DNA of 64,000 nt from Pseudoalteromonas sp. Z1A8 (lineage in GTDB: Bacteria; Pseudomonadota; Gammaproteobacteria; Enterobacterales; Alteromonadaceae): positions 28,671-92,670 of the forward strand of contig NZ_WTLB01000013.1 of the NCBI RefSeq assembly GCF_011378855.1, given 5' to 3'. Below are positions 37,247 through 44,971 of the stretch, piece by piece (the first letter of the stretch is position 1; every line of letters begins with the position of its first letter). Made by a program: the position numbers and the translations under genes. Under the pieces are notes generated by a model. It saw only the letters and a list, made by a program, of their open reading frames with translations. It made no database searches and had not been told where the DNA came from.

Positions 37247-38722
37247 ATGACAGATAATATACTCACACAAGAACCCGATAAGAAAAGAAATTTTCAATGG
37301 CTTTTTTTAATACTAGGCCCTTTAATAATGCTATTAACATGTTTACTCGATCCACCAACGGGTATGTCTGTAGCCGCATTTAAAACTGCAGGTTTAGCAT
37401 TTTGGATGGCATCGTGGTGGGTGAGTGAAGTAGTACCAATTCCTGCAACTGCTTTGTTACCACTGGTAATATCACCACTTGCTGATATAGCAGCAATTAA
37501 AAGCGTGGCTGCCCCATACGCACATCCGTTAATATTTTTATTTCTAGGTGGTTTTTTAATTTCCATTGCTATGGAGCGTTGGGGATTACATAAACGTATT
37601 GCGCTAAGTACTATGCTCTATGCGGGTAAAAAACCAAGCCTACAAATTTTAGCTATGATGCTGGTTACTGCATTTTTATCTATGTGGATGTCTAATACAG
37701 CTACAGCCGTAATGATGCTGCCTATTGCACTTTCGATCACCAGTTTAGTTAAACAGTCAGATCCTGAAAACGAAGGTTTTGGCAAAGCATTACTGTTGTC
37801 GATTGCTTATGGCGCAAGTATTGGTGGTATTGCTACTTTAATTGGCACACCGCCTAATGCTTTAATGGCTGCTTATTTGTCCGATAGCTACCAAATTGAA
37901 ATAGGCTTCGCGCAATGGATGATTGTAGGCGTACCTCTGTCTTTAAGCATGCTAATTATTAGCTGGGTTTGGCTTACTAAATTTGCGTATAAAGTAGATG
38001 CTAATGTTAAAAACGGTCAAAAAATTGATACGAAAGCGGTGTTTTCAACGCAGTTAAAAAATCTTGGAGTAATGCAACGTGCAGAAAAAGGCGTGTTGTT
38101 TGTATTTGTACTTGCTGCACTTTGTTGGATATTTAGACCTTTATTAGGTGATATAACAGGTCTTAATATTTCAGATACTACAATTGCAATTGCAGCGGCA
38201 TTACTGTTGTTTGTAATGCCAGCGAATAAAGACAAAGATGAACGTATTCTTGATTGGCATCACGCGTCAGATGTACCGTGGGGTGTATTACTATTGTTTG
38301 GAGGCGGATTAACACTCGCGTCTCAAATAAAGTCATCGGGGTTAGCTGAGTATATAGCGCATATGATTGAAGGCGCGAGCGCTATACCTTTAGTTATGAG
38401 TGTACTTGTTGTGGTTGCCTTAATTACCTTTTTAACTGAAATCACCAGTAACACAGCTACAGCAGCTGGCTTTTTACCATTACTAGGGCCTGTTGCAGAG
38501 TCAATTACGGGTTCACCTTTAGTGTGGGTAATACCTGCTGCTATTGCATGTAGCTGCGCGTTTATGATGCCGGTAGCCACACCTCCAAACGCTATTGTGT
38601 TTGGCTCAGGGCAAATACAAATGCGCGACATGATAAGAGCCGGCTTTGTGTTAAATATTGTTGCTATTGTTTTAATAACGCTGGTAACAATGACGATTGC
38701 AGCTCAGGTATTTGGTTTTTAA
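37247..38722 (+). CDS. DASS-family (SLC13) sodium:dicarboxylate symporter
   Basis: The 491-residue protein has about 11-12 membrane helices and both DASS signatures: the SNT motif in MWMSNTATAVMML and in TEITSNTATAAGFL, with the family proline-rich loops IGTPPNALM and ATPPNAIVF. It imports succinate, malate or fumarate with sodium. It follows the porin by 9 bp (ribosome site GAGGCC), and the regulators upstream strongly suggest a C4-dicarboxylate role. A hairpin follows the stop. Confidence 0.9.
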   Translation: MTDNILTQEPDKKRNFQWLFLILGPLIMLLTCLLDPPTGMSVAAFKTAGLAFWMASWWVSEVVPIPATALLPLVISPLADIAAIKSVAAPYAHPLIFLFLGGFLISIAMERWGLHKRIALSTMLYAGKKPSLQILAMMLVTAFLSMWMSNTATAVMMLPIALSITSLVKQSDPENEGFGKALLLSIAYGASIGGIATLIGTPPNALMAAYLSDSYQIEIGFAQWMIVGVPLSLSMLIISWVWLTKFAYKVDANVKNGQKIDTKAVFSTQLKNLGVMQRAEKGVLFVFVLAALCWIFRPLLGDITGLNISDTTIAIAAALLLFVMPANKDKDERILDWHHASDVPWGVLLLFGGGLTLASQIKSSGLAEYIAHMIEGASAIPLVMSVLVVVALITFLTEITSNTATAAGFLPLLGPVAESITGSPLVWVIPAAIACSCAFMMPVATPPNAIVFGSGQIQMRDMIRAGFVLNIVAIVLITLVTMTIAAQVFGF

Positions 38723-38755
38723 ATACCCACTAAATTAGTTCCAACCAACCATATG

Positions 38756-38783
38756 AGCAGCCTGAAATTTAATTTAGGCTGCT
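38756..38783 (+). terminator. Terminator after the dicarboxylate transporter
   Basis: AGCAGCCT pairs with AGGCTGCT around a 12-nt AT-rich loop, followed by ATTTAAT; a moderate intrinsic terminator. Confidence 0.6.
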
Positions 38784-38868
38784 ATTTAATCACATTAGTT
38801 AGTGTTATTGCTCGAAAAACAGAACAAGGTTATAGTCTGCGGTAACTTTAAAAATTGAGTAATCTATT

Positions 38869-40287
38869 TTGAGCACCGACACACCACACGCAATGCCTTT
38901 AATTCCCCAATTTGATGAATTGCAAAAAAGCTTTCTCGAAACGCCTTACTTGCCAGTTGATAAACGTCTCGTTTTATTAAAAAAACTACGCACTCGTATT
39001 GTTGAACTTGAGCAAGAGCTAGTGGATGCTGCTTCAAAAGATTTTGGTTACAGAACTGCGTTCGATACATTAGTTGGTGACATATTACCTACAGTGCAAA
39101 CACTCGCGCACATTATGAAAAAGCTACCAAAGTGGGCAAAGCCAAGTAATCGCTCTGTGGGTTTAAGCTTATGGCCTTCTAAAGTCAGTGTTAATTACCA
39201 GCCCAAGGGTGTAGTCGGTATTATTGCACCGTGGAATTACCCAATTCAGCTAGCGTTAGTACCTGTACTTACCGCGATAGCCGCTGGTAATAGAGTTATG
39301 CTTAAATTGAGCGAATTTACACCTCACACAAACGTCGTTATCGAAAAAATATTTAAAGACGACATGCAAACGCATTGCAAAATAATACAAGGCGGTAGCG
39401 ACGTAGCCGCGCAGTTTTCATCGCTCCCATTTGCTCATTTATTATTTACGGGCTCAACGGCCGTAGGTAAATTAGTAATGGCTTCGGCAAGTCGTAATTT
39501 AACACCCGTAACGCTTGAGCTCGGTGGTAAATCGCCAGTTATTATTACCCAAAATGCCGATATTAAAAAAGCGGCGCAAGCTTTACTGTTTGGCAAGATG
39601 GCCAACGCAGGGCAAATATGCGTTGCACCCGACTACGTATTTGTACCCAAAGCGCTTGAGCATCAACTTATTCAGCAGTTATGTGAGCTATATAAAAAGC
39701 ATTTTAAAGAGGGTGTTGAAGGTAAAAACTTAACCTCTATTATTAGTGATGCGCACTATCAACGTTTAGCAAGTTACTTAGAGCAAGCACAAGAGCTTGG
39801 CGCAAACATTATTAAGCCACTTGAACAAAACCAACAAGATGCAGAAAAGCATCGTATGGGGCTTCATATTGTTACTCAAGTTACTGACGACATGCAGCTT
39901 ATGCAAGACGAGTTGTTTGGTCCAATATTACCAATAATGAGCTATGAAAAGCTCGACACTGTAATTGATTACATTAAAGCACATCATCACCCGTTAGCGC
40001 TTTATATTTTAGGGCAAGATAAGCACGCTCAAGAATACATTATGAAGCAAACTATTAGTGGCACTGTGGCAGTAAACGACACGCTTGTACAAGTGACTGC
40101 CGATGATGTCCCTTTTGGTGGAGTGGGGCATTCAGGTATGGGGCACTATCATGGTATTGAAGGGTTTTTAACGTTTAGCCACGCTAAAAACACGTTAGTA
40201 TCAGGATCGTTTAATCCTCGTATTAATCTGTTACTTAAACAAAATAAGCTTATTATTAAGTTATTAAAATGGCTTTACATAAAATAA
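38869..40287 (+). CDS. Coniferyl aldehyde dehydrogenase-type ALDH
   Basis: The 472-residue protein is a class 3-like aldehyde dehydrogenase: GIIAPWNYP, FTGSTAVGK, catalytic Glu in LELGGKSP and catalytic Cys in NAGQICVAPDY. The C-terminus ends with a hydrophobic, basic stretch (LLLKQNKLIIKLLKWLYIK), as in membrane-bound fatty aldehyde dehydrogenases. It oxidises aromatic or fatty aldehydes with NAD(P). The start is a TTG at 38869 with GAG before it; an ATG at 38893 is an alternative. It is expressed alone. Confidence 0.85.
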   Translation: MSTDTPHAMPLIPQFDELQKSFLETPYLPVDKRLVLLKKLRTRIVELEQELVDAASKDFGYRTAFDTLVGDILPTVQTLAHIMKKLPKWAKPSNRSVGLSLWPSKVSVNYQPKGVVGIIAPWNYPIQLALVPVLTAIAAGNRVMLKLSEFTPHTNVVIEKIFKDDMQTHCKIIQGGSDVAAQFSSLPFAHLLFTGSTAVGKLVMASASRNLTPVTLELGGKSPVIITQNADIKKAAQALLFGKMANAGQICVAPDYVFVPKALEHQLIQQLCELYKKHFKEGVEGKNLTSIISDAHYQRLASYLEQAQELGANIIKPLEQNQQDAEKHRMGLHIVTQVTDDMQLMQDELFGPILPIMSYEKLDTVIDYIKAHHHPLALYILGQDKHAQEYIMKQTISGTVAVNDTLVQVTADDVPFGGVGHSGMGHYHGIEGFLTFSHAKNTLVSGSFNPRINLLLKQNKLIIKLLKWLYIK

Positions 40288-40345
40288 TAGGGTGTTGATT
40301 TTGTAAAGTTAAATAGATTTTTAACTTGCTCAATCAATATGTATT

Positions 40346-40383
40346 AAAAAGGCTGAGTTACATTATGTAATTCAGCCTTTTTT
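40346..40383. terminator. Bidirectional intrinsic terminator
   Basis: AAAAAGGCTGA pairs with TCAGCCTTTTT, extended inward by TTACA/TGTAA. It lies between the convergent ALDH and Sel1-repeat genes. Confidence 0.88.
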
Positions 40384-40420
40384 AGATTAGTTTTAAACTA
40401 AACTCTTAAACTCTTAAACT

Positions 40421-41146
40421 TTAAAATAAGCGCCCTTCGCCGGCATACGTGCCTACTTGAATTTTTGCATAAATGGCATCGGCTTTTTCTTTAGCTTCTT
40501 CAATTTCTTTAGGTAGCATTTTACGCTCATCAAGTTTGCGGCTGTGGCTCGCTTCCATGTTACCGTTGTACTCAGCAATCGTGTTCCAAATGTATGACTT
40601 TTCTAAATCTTTTGGCATACCTAGGCCTTCAAAATACATAAGTGCCAGGTTAAATTGTGCTAAAGAGTAGTTATTAGCCGCCGCTTTTTCGTACCAGTTA
40701 CGTGCAGTTTCGTAATCACGTGTAACGCCCACGCCATTAGAGTACATAACGCCTAAATTAAACTGAGCTGCAGGTAGGTTTTTATTGGCTGCTTTTTCAA
40801 ATAAGGTAACAGCCATTTGGTGATCAAGCTTAACACCTTTACCTTCGTCATATAAAACCGCTAAAGCAAACATAGAATCCGGGTGGTTCTTTTTTACGCC
40901 TTGCTGATAAAGTGCAGCCGCTTTTCGGTAATCGCGTGTTACACCGTATCCACCTTCATACAATTTGGCTAATTCGTAAATCCCTGGTGCAAAGCCTTTA
41001 TCGGCAAGGTATTCAAATTCTTTCAGGGCGACTGCAAATTCACCTTCGTTAGCTGCTCTTATGCCATCTTCTAATGTGGCATGAGCAAAAGGGCTGGCAA
41101 GTAAAGCGCCAGTAAGAACGAGTGCTTTAAAATTAAACTGTGACAT
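40421..41146 (-). CDS. Secreted Sel1-repeat protein
   Basis: The 241-residue protein has a signal peptide (cleavage after AHA, about 23) and about four Sel1-like repeats (for example AAALYQQGVKKNHPDSMFAL, AVTLFEKAANKNLPAAQFNL), each with the A-x-x-x-L/F-x-x-x-A pattern and YEGGYGV/DEGKGV/SNGVGV/FEGLGM turns. Such periplasmic proteins act as scaffolds for protein contacts; the partner is unknown. The 3' end carries a charged helix. Confidence 0.85.
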   Translation of the reverse strand: MSQFNFKALVLTGALLASPFAHATLEDGIRAANEGEFAVALKEFEYLADKGFAPGIYELAKLYEGGYGVTRDYRKAAALYQQGVKKNHPDSMFALAVLYDEGKGVKLDHQMAVTLFEKAANKNLPAAQFNLGVMYSNGVGVTRDYETARNWYEKAAANNYSLAQFNLALMYFEGLGMPKDLEKSYIWNTIAEYNGNMEASHSRKLDERKMLPKEIEEAKEKADAIYAKIQVGTYAGEGRLF

Positions 41147-41403
41147 AACAATGTCTCCAATTAGTAATAGTTACGATAGGTATTAATTAGATGCTAATTT
41201 ATTAATTTTTTGCACTATTTGCGTGTTTCAAGCGTTTAATACTGATAATTAACGACAAATAAGTGCTTAAGAGTGCCTACTATTATGTTTTACGCCTGCT
41301 TTAGTATAAACGCAAGGCGATGCTGTTTAAGATAGCGAGTGTAGAATGCAAGCACATCAATTTAGAAGTGTAAGATACAGATTTTATAGAAAAATTAAAG
41401 AAA

Positions 41404-41602
41404 TAAAAAAAGCCCGTTAGGGCTTTTTGGGGTCATATTAACCGTCACTAATATGAGCAATGTAGCAAGTAAATGTGATATTTGATGTTATAACTTGAAT
41501 CAAGTAAGTAATAACACGAAGCGGCACGCTCTTCTTTTAATGTGTCAGCATCCTTGCTGAATATTCTTCCGTAGGCACTGAGGTCGTTACACTGTGTTTA
41601 TG
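41404..41602 (-). ncRNA. ryhB: RyhB-like iron-responsive small RNA
   Basis: On the minus strand, positions 41463-41450 read ACATTGCTCATATT, matching the conserved RyhB core (ACATTGCTCACATT in E. coli) at 13 of 14 bases. A promoter (TTGACT at 41637-41632, 17-bp spacer, GATAAT at 41614-41609) predicts a start near 41602. A Fur-type sequence overlaps the -10 element and a 19-bp Fur box sits just upstream. A terminator (AAAAAGCCC/GGGCTTTTT, 41428-41407) ends it, giving about 200 nt, in the range of the long RyhB RNAs of Vibrio. It should repress iron-using protein mRNAs under iron shortage. Confidence 0.8.
41407..41428. terminator. Terminator of the RyhB-like RNA
   Basis: AAAAAGCCC and GGGCTTTTT form a 9-bp stem around GTTA; on the minus strand a run of T follows. 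It is well placed to end the small RNA. Confidence 0.85.
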
Positions 41603-41662
41603 CGAACGATTATCAGTTAGTTCTAAATGCAAGTCAATACTTAAATGATAATTATTATCAAA
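41601..41662 (-). promoter_or_regulatory. Fur-controlled promoter of the RyhB-like RNA
   Basis: AATGATAATTATTATCAAA (41644-41662) fits the 19-bp Fur box (GATAATGATAATCATTATC) closely. A second, weaker site (GATAATCGTT on the minus strand) overlaps the -10 hexamer GATAAT. The -35 is TTGACT with a 17-bp spacer. The first box is also close to the plus-strand lipoprotein gene and may control both. Confidence 0.7.
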
Positions 41663-41705
41663 TGACTATTATCTTTACTATACAATTTTTAAAATGGAGA
41701 AAGTG

Positions 41706-42569
41706 ATGCTTAATAATCTTAAAACTAAAAAGCTAATACGCTCATGCTTCGCTATAAGTATGCTGTTTTTATGTAGTTGCTCAGCATCCTTTACGTATAA
41801 CAATTTAAGTTGGCTTTCATCGTTTTGGGTTGATGATTATATTGATTTGAATAAAAAACAAAATGAGCAGCTAAAAGATATAATTAAAACCACTCAAACG
41901 TGGCACAGGCGCACTCAGTTACCTGCATACAAGCAAGATATACAAAATATTAAAACGCTTTTTAATCAATCACTCGAAACCGATCAATTAAAAGAACAAG
42001 TCGTTTTTGCAAAAAAGCATTGGCAAAACTTACTTGAGTACGCACATCTTCCTCTTGCAGAACTAGGTGCAACATTATCTGGTGAGCAACGAGATGAACT
42101 TTTAAATAATATTCAATCACAAATTGATGAAGAGCGAGAAGAGTTTAACGATCAAACTGCGCATGAGCGTAAAGCCGAGCGTTTAGAGTCACAATTTGAA
42201 TACTACGAAGAGTGGGCGGGTAAGCTCAGTAAAGGGCAAAAAGCATTAATAACCATGGCCAATGAGCTACATCAAGATTCAAATACGCTTTGGTTAGAGT
42301 ACAAGCAAAACCGGTTAGATTTTGCTAAACAAGTATTTGAAAATAAAAGCTTAACGCAAAGCCAATTTATTGATCAATTGAGTACGGTGATAAAAGAGCG
42401 TGAGATTTATATGAGCCAAGAGCTACTCAAAATAAATGAAGAAAACCTCAATTTATACATTAATTTATTGTACGAATTAAATATGACGTTGAGCGTAAAG
42501 CAACGCCAAAGTGTAAATGATCAATTTGATGAGTTAATTGAGACTTTAAACGATATAATAGACAACTAA
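41706..42569 (+). CDS. DUF6279 family lipoprotein
   Basis: The protein (287 residues from 41706) has a lipobox (LFLCSC, signal about 1-23) and, after it, YNNLSWLSSFWVDDYIDLNK, a motif shared by the DUF6279 lipoproteins; the rest is mostly charged helix, with long coiled-coil-like stretches (about 80-280). GGAG at about 41696 supports the ATG at 41706 over the upstream ATG at 41694. A Fur box lies about 45 bp upstream. Function unknown. Confidence 0.7.
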   Translation: MLNNLKTKKLIRSCFAISMLFLCSCSASFTYNNLSWLSSFWVDDYIDLNKKQNEQLKDIIKTTQTWHRRTQLPAYKQDIQNIKTLFNQSLETDQLKEQVVFAKKHWQNLLEYAHLPLAELGATLSGEQRDELLNNIQSQIDEEREEFNDQTAHERKAERLESQFEYYEEWAGKLSKGQKALITMANELHQDSNTLWLEYKQNRLDFAKQVFENKSLTQSQFIDQLSTVIKEREIYMSQELLKINEENLNLYINLLYELNMTLSVKQRQSVNDQFDELIETLNDIIDN

Positions 42570-42665
42570 ATTGTGCATGAATCACTAAGTCTTGAATTCA
42601 GAAGTTTTAAAATAGCTTCTCAGGCTAATTTTTTAAACGCAAAAAATGCTTTTAAAGGGCAGTAT

Positions 42666-43694
42666 ATGGTTACAGATTTGAAAAGTATCTTAAACTCGTG
42701 GTATCCCGAAAGAGATAATCAAGAGTGGGTTTTAGCTACTTTGTATAAAATAGAAGGCTCTAGTTACAGAAAACTAGGCGCTATGATGCTTATTTCTAGC
42801 CTAGGCGAGCGCTTAGGGATGCTTTCGGGTGGCTGTTTAGAAGCTGACATACAGCGCCACGCTAAACAAGTAATGAGTACTTTAACCAGTAAAACCATTA
42901 GTTATGACGCAACCGACGAAGACGATTTAACATTTCAACTCGGCATTGGTTGTGGGGGAATAGTACACATTTCACTGCAGCCGATTCACAAGGCTAATGA
43001 CTATTTACAGTTAGAGCATGTCTCTAAAGCACTTAATGAAAATAAACCAGGGCGATACATTCAACAAGTAAGCCCCATTTTGCCAGCGGGTAGTGGCGTA
43101 TTTACGCAAAATGATGAGCCACATGGTTTATCGATGAACCGTAAAGCGCAGTTGCTAGAGTTACAAGGTGCTACGTGCCTGCAAACCACTATTTATCCGC
43201 CGCCTCATTTACTAATAGTGGGTGGAGGCGCTGATGCCGTGCCTGTTTATGCCCTAGCAAAGCAACTTGGTTGGAGTGTAACTGTATGGGACACACGCCC
43301 TGCAAATGCAAAAAGGCAATATTTTAAAAATGCAGATGCTATTTTGCGCATCACGCCGAGTGAGTTAAAAGAATATTGCATAATAAATAAAGTAGATGCT
43401 GCTATTTTAATGGCTCACAGTGTTGAACTAGATGCAATTACGCTCAGTCAATTTGCTGATGTTGCTTTTAAATATATAGGGTTACTTGGGCCTAAGCACA
43501 GACGCGAACAGGTACTAGAGCATGCAAGTACAAAACGTGAACAAATTAAGGCCCCTGTGTTTGGTCCTGTAGGGCTAAATTTAGGTGGGGATTCGCCAGA
43601 GAGCATAGCGCTTTCGCTCATTAGTGAAATACATGCGGTGCTTAGTAATAAAAATGCACAGTCGTTAAGTAATTGGGGTCAAGAGCTGTGCTAA
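42666..43694 (+). CDS. XdhC family molybdenum-cofactor insertion protein
   Basis: The protein (342 residues from 42666) has the XdhC/CoxI N-terminal part (WVLATLYKIEGSSYRKLGAMML, GMLSGGCLEADI with its Cys) and a C-terminal Rossmann domain (HLLIVGGGADAVPVYALAKQLGW, GLLGPKHRREQ). XdhC proteins bind and sulfurate molybdenum cofactor and pass it to xanthine-oxidase-type enzymes. AAAGGG before the ATG at 42666 decides the start; the longer frame from 42573 is rejected. It precedes the mocA-like, iorA and iorB genes. Confidence 0.88.
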   Translation: MVTDLKSILNSWYPERDNQEWVLATLYKIEGSSYRKLGAMMLISSLGERLGMLSGGCLEADIQRHAKQVMSTLTSKTISYDATDEDDLTFQLGIGCGGIVHISLQPIHKANDYLQLEHVSKALNENKPGRYIQQVSPILPAGSGVFTQNDEPHGLSMNRKAQLLELQGATCLQTTIYPPPHLLIVGGGADAVPVYALAKQLGWSVTVWDTRPANAKRQYFKNADAILRITPSELKEYCIINKVDAAILMAHSVELDAITLSQFADVAFKYIGLLGPKHRREQVLEHASTKREQIKAPVFGPVGLNLGGDSPESIALSLISEIHAVLSNKNAQSLSNWGQELC

Positions 43695-44299
43695 TTGCAA
43701 AAGTAGTGCTGGCAGCAGGTCAATCATCTCGTTTTGATGGTTGTAAACTAATAGCCGATGTGGGCTTAGGGCAAACAATGATTGAGCGAGCGGTTGAAGT
43801 ACTTCAAGCGCTTGATGATTCACCCGTATATGTAGTTACAGGAAAGTGGCACGCAGAGGTTGTACAAGCACTCAGCGGGCATTCAAATATACATATTATT
43901 GAAAACAAACGATGGGATGACGGCTTAGGTGTTTCAATTGCTGTCGCTTCGCAAGCGCTATCTAAACACCCTGCTTATAATGGAATTTTATTTATGCTTG
44001 CCGATCAGGTTGAGCTTAAAACGCAGGATCTAGCTGCATTAGTTACAGGTTTTACACGTGAACCCACACGCTGGTGTGCAAACTACGGTGAGCGTTTAGG
44101 TGTACCCGCTATATTCCCAGCGGTTGATTTATCAAAGCTTACAAGCTTAACTTCAGATAAGGGTGCACAGCAATTACTGCGTTCTAGCAGTGAAGTTGTC
44201 AATACAATTAATTTAAGTAGTGCGAGTGTAGATATAGATACACAACAGCAGCTGAGTAATTTTATAGCGAAGCATGAATTAAAAGTACACAAAAAGTAA
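43688..44299 (+). CDS. MocA-like molybdenum cofactor cytidylyltransferase
   Basis: The 203-residue protein begins with the nucleotidyltransferase motif KVVLAAGQSSRFDGCKL and has MLADQVEL in the middle, as in MobA/MocA enzymes. It probably transfers CMP to molybdopterin to make the dinucleotide cofactor used by xanthine oxidase-family enzymes. The likely start is the GTG at 43688, overlapping the xdhC stop (GTGCTAA), which indicates coupling; a TTG at 43673 is possible. Confidence 0.82.
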   Translation: MLIAKVVLAAGQSSRFDGCKLIADVGLGQTMIERAVEVLQALDDSPVYVVTGKWHAEVVQALSGHSNIHIIENKRWDDGLGVSIAVASQALSKHPAYNGILFMLADQVELKTQDLAALVTGFTREPTRWCANYGERLGVPAIFPAVDLSKLTSLTSDKGAQQLLRSSSEVVNTINLSSASVDIDTQQQLSNFIAKHELKVHKK

Positions 44300-44470
44300 T
44301 TGAATTATATCAGTTGTAACTATGATTATGTTTAAAGTATTTAGCTGTGAATACAATGGGTATTACACGGTAAATGATGTTTTTAGAGTGAGTAGTTACA
44401 ACAATTTTAACGGTTAAAGCCAACGTATTAACTAATACTGAGGTTATAAAGCTTAATCAAGGGGCAAGCT

Positions 44471-44959
44471 ATGGTGACGTTTACAATTAATGGCAAGGTG
44501 GTTGAATCACACGCAAGTGAAGATACACCATTGTTATGGGTTATTCGTGATGAAATTGGATTAAAAGGTACGAAGTTTGGTTGCGGTATTGCAATGTGTG
44601 GTGCGTGTACGGTGCATTTAGATGGGCAAGCAACTCGCTCATGTGTGCTACCAATTGGCGCTATTGCGGGTAAAAGCATTACCACAATTGAAGGACTTAA
44701 TAACGAACACCCACTTCAAAAAGCGTGGATTGAAGAGCAAGTACCACAGTGCGGTTACTGTCAATCGGGGCAAATAATGCAAGCTGCTACATTACTTGCT
44801 GCAAACCCTAGCCCGTCAGATGAAGAAATAGTCAGCCACATGAATGGCAACTATTGCCGCTGTATGGCTTACAAGCGTATTAAAACTGCTATTCAACGCG
44901 CTGCAGATGAGTCACAAAGTGTAGTAAATATATTTGATCCAAATGCACAAGACGCTTAA
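44471..44959 (+). CDS. 2Fe-2S subunit of molybdenum hydroxylase (IorA-like)
   Basis: The 162-residue protein has a plant-type ferredoxin site, [12 protein letters not shown] and the following Cys, and a helical 2Fe-2S domain with CGYCQSGQ and CRCMAY, the layout of IorA/CoxS-type small subunits. It passes electrons from the molybdenum centre of the large subunit, encoded 12 bp downstream. AAGGGGC before the ATG is a good ribosome site. The substrate (aldehyde or N-heterocycle) is not determined. Confidence 0.9.
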   Translation: MVTFTINGKVVESHASEDTPLLWVIRDEIGLKGTKFGCGIAMCGACTVHLDGQATRSCVLPIGAIAGKSITTIEGLNNEHPLQKAWIEEQVPQCGYCQSGQIMQAATLLAANPSPSDEEIVSHMNGNYCRCMAYKRIKTAIQRAADESQSVVNIFDPNAQDA

Positions 44960-44971
44960 CTGGAGCCGATA

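Larger units (their letters stand above)
41147..41705. other. 559-bp region with a small RNA gene and Fur sites
   Basis: No protein gene fits. The right half encodes a RyhB-like RNA on the minus strand with its promoter, two Fur-type sites and a terminator. The left part (41147-41400), upstream of the Sel1 gene, is AT-rich and shows nothing else I can assign. Confidence 0.6.
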
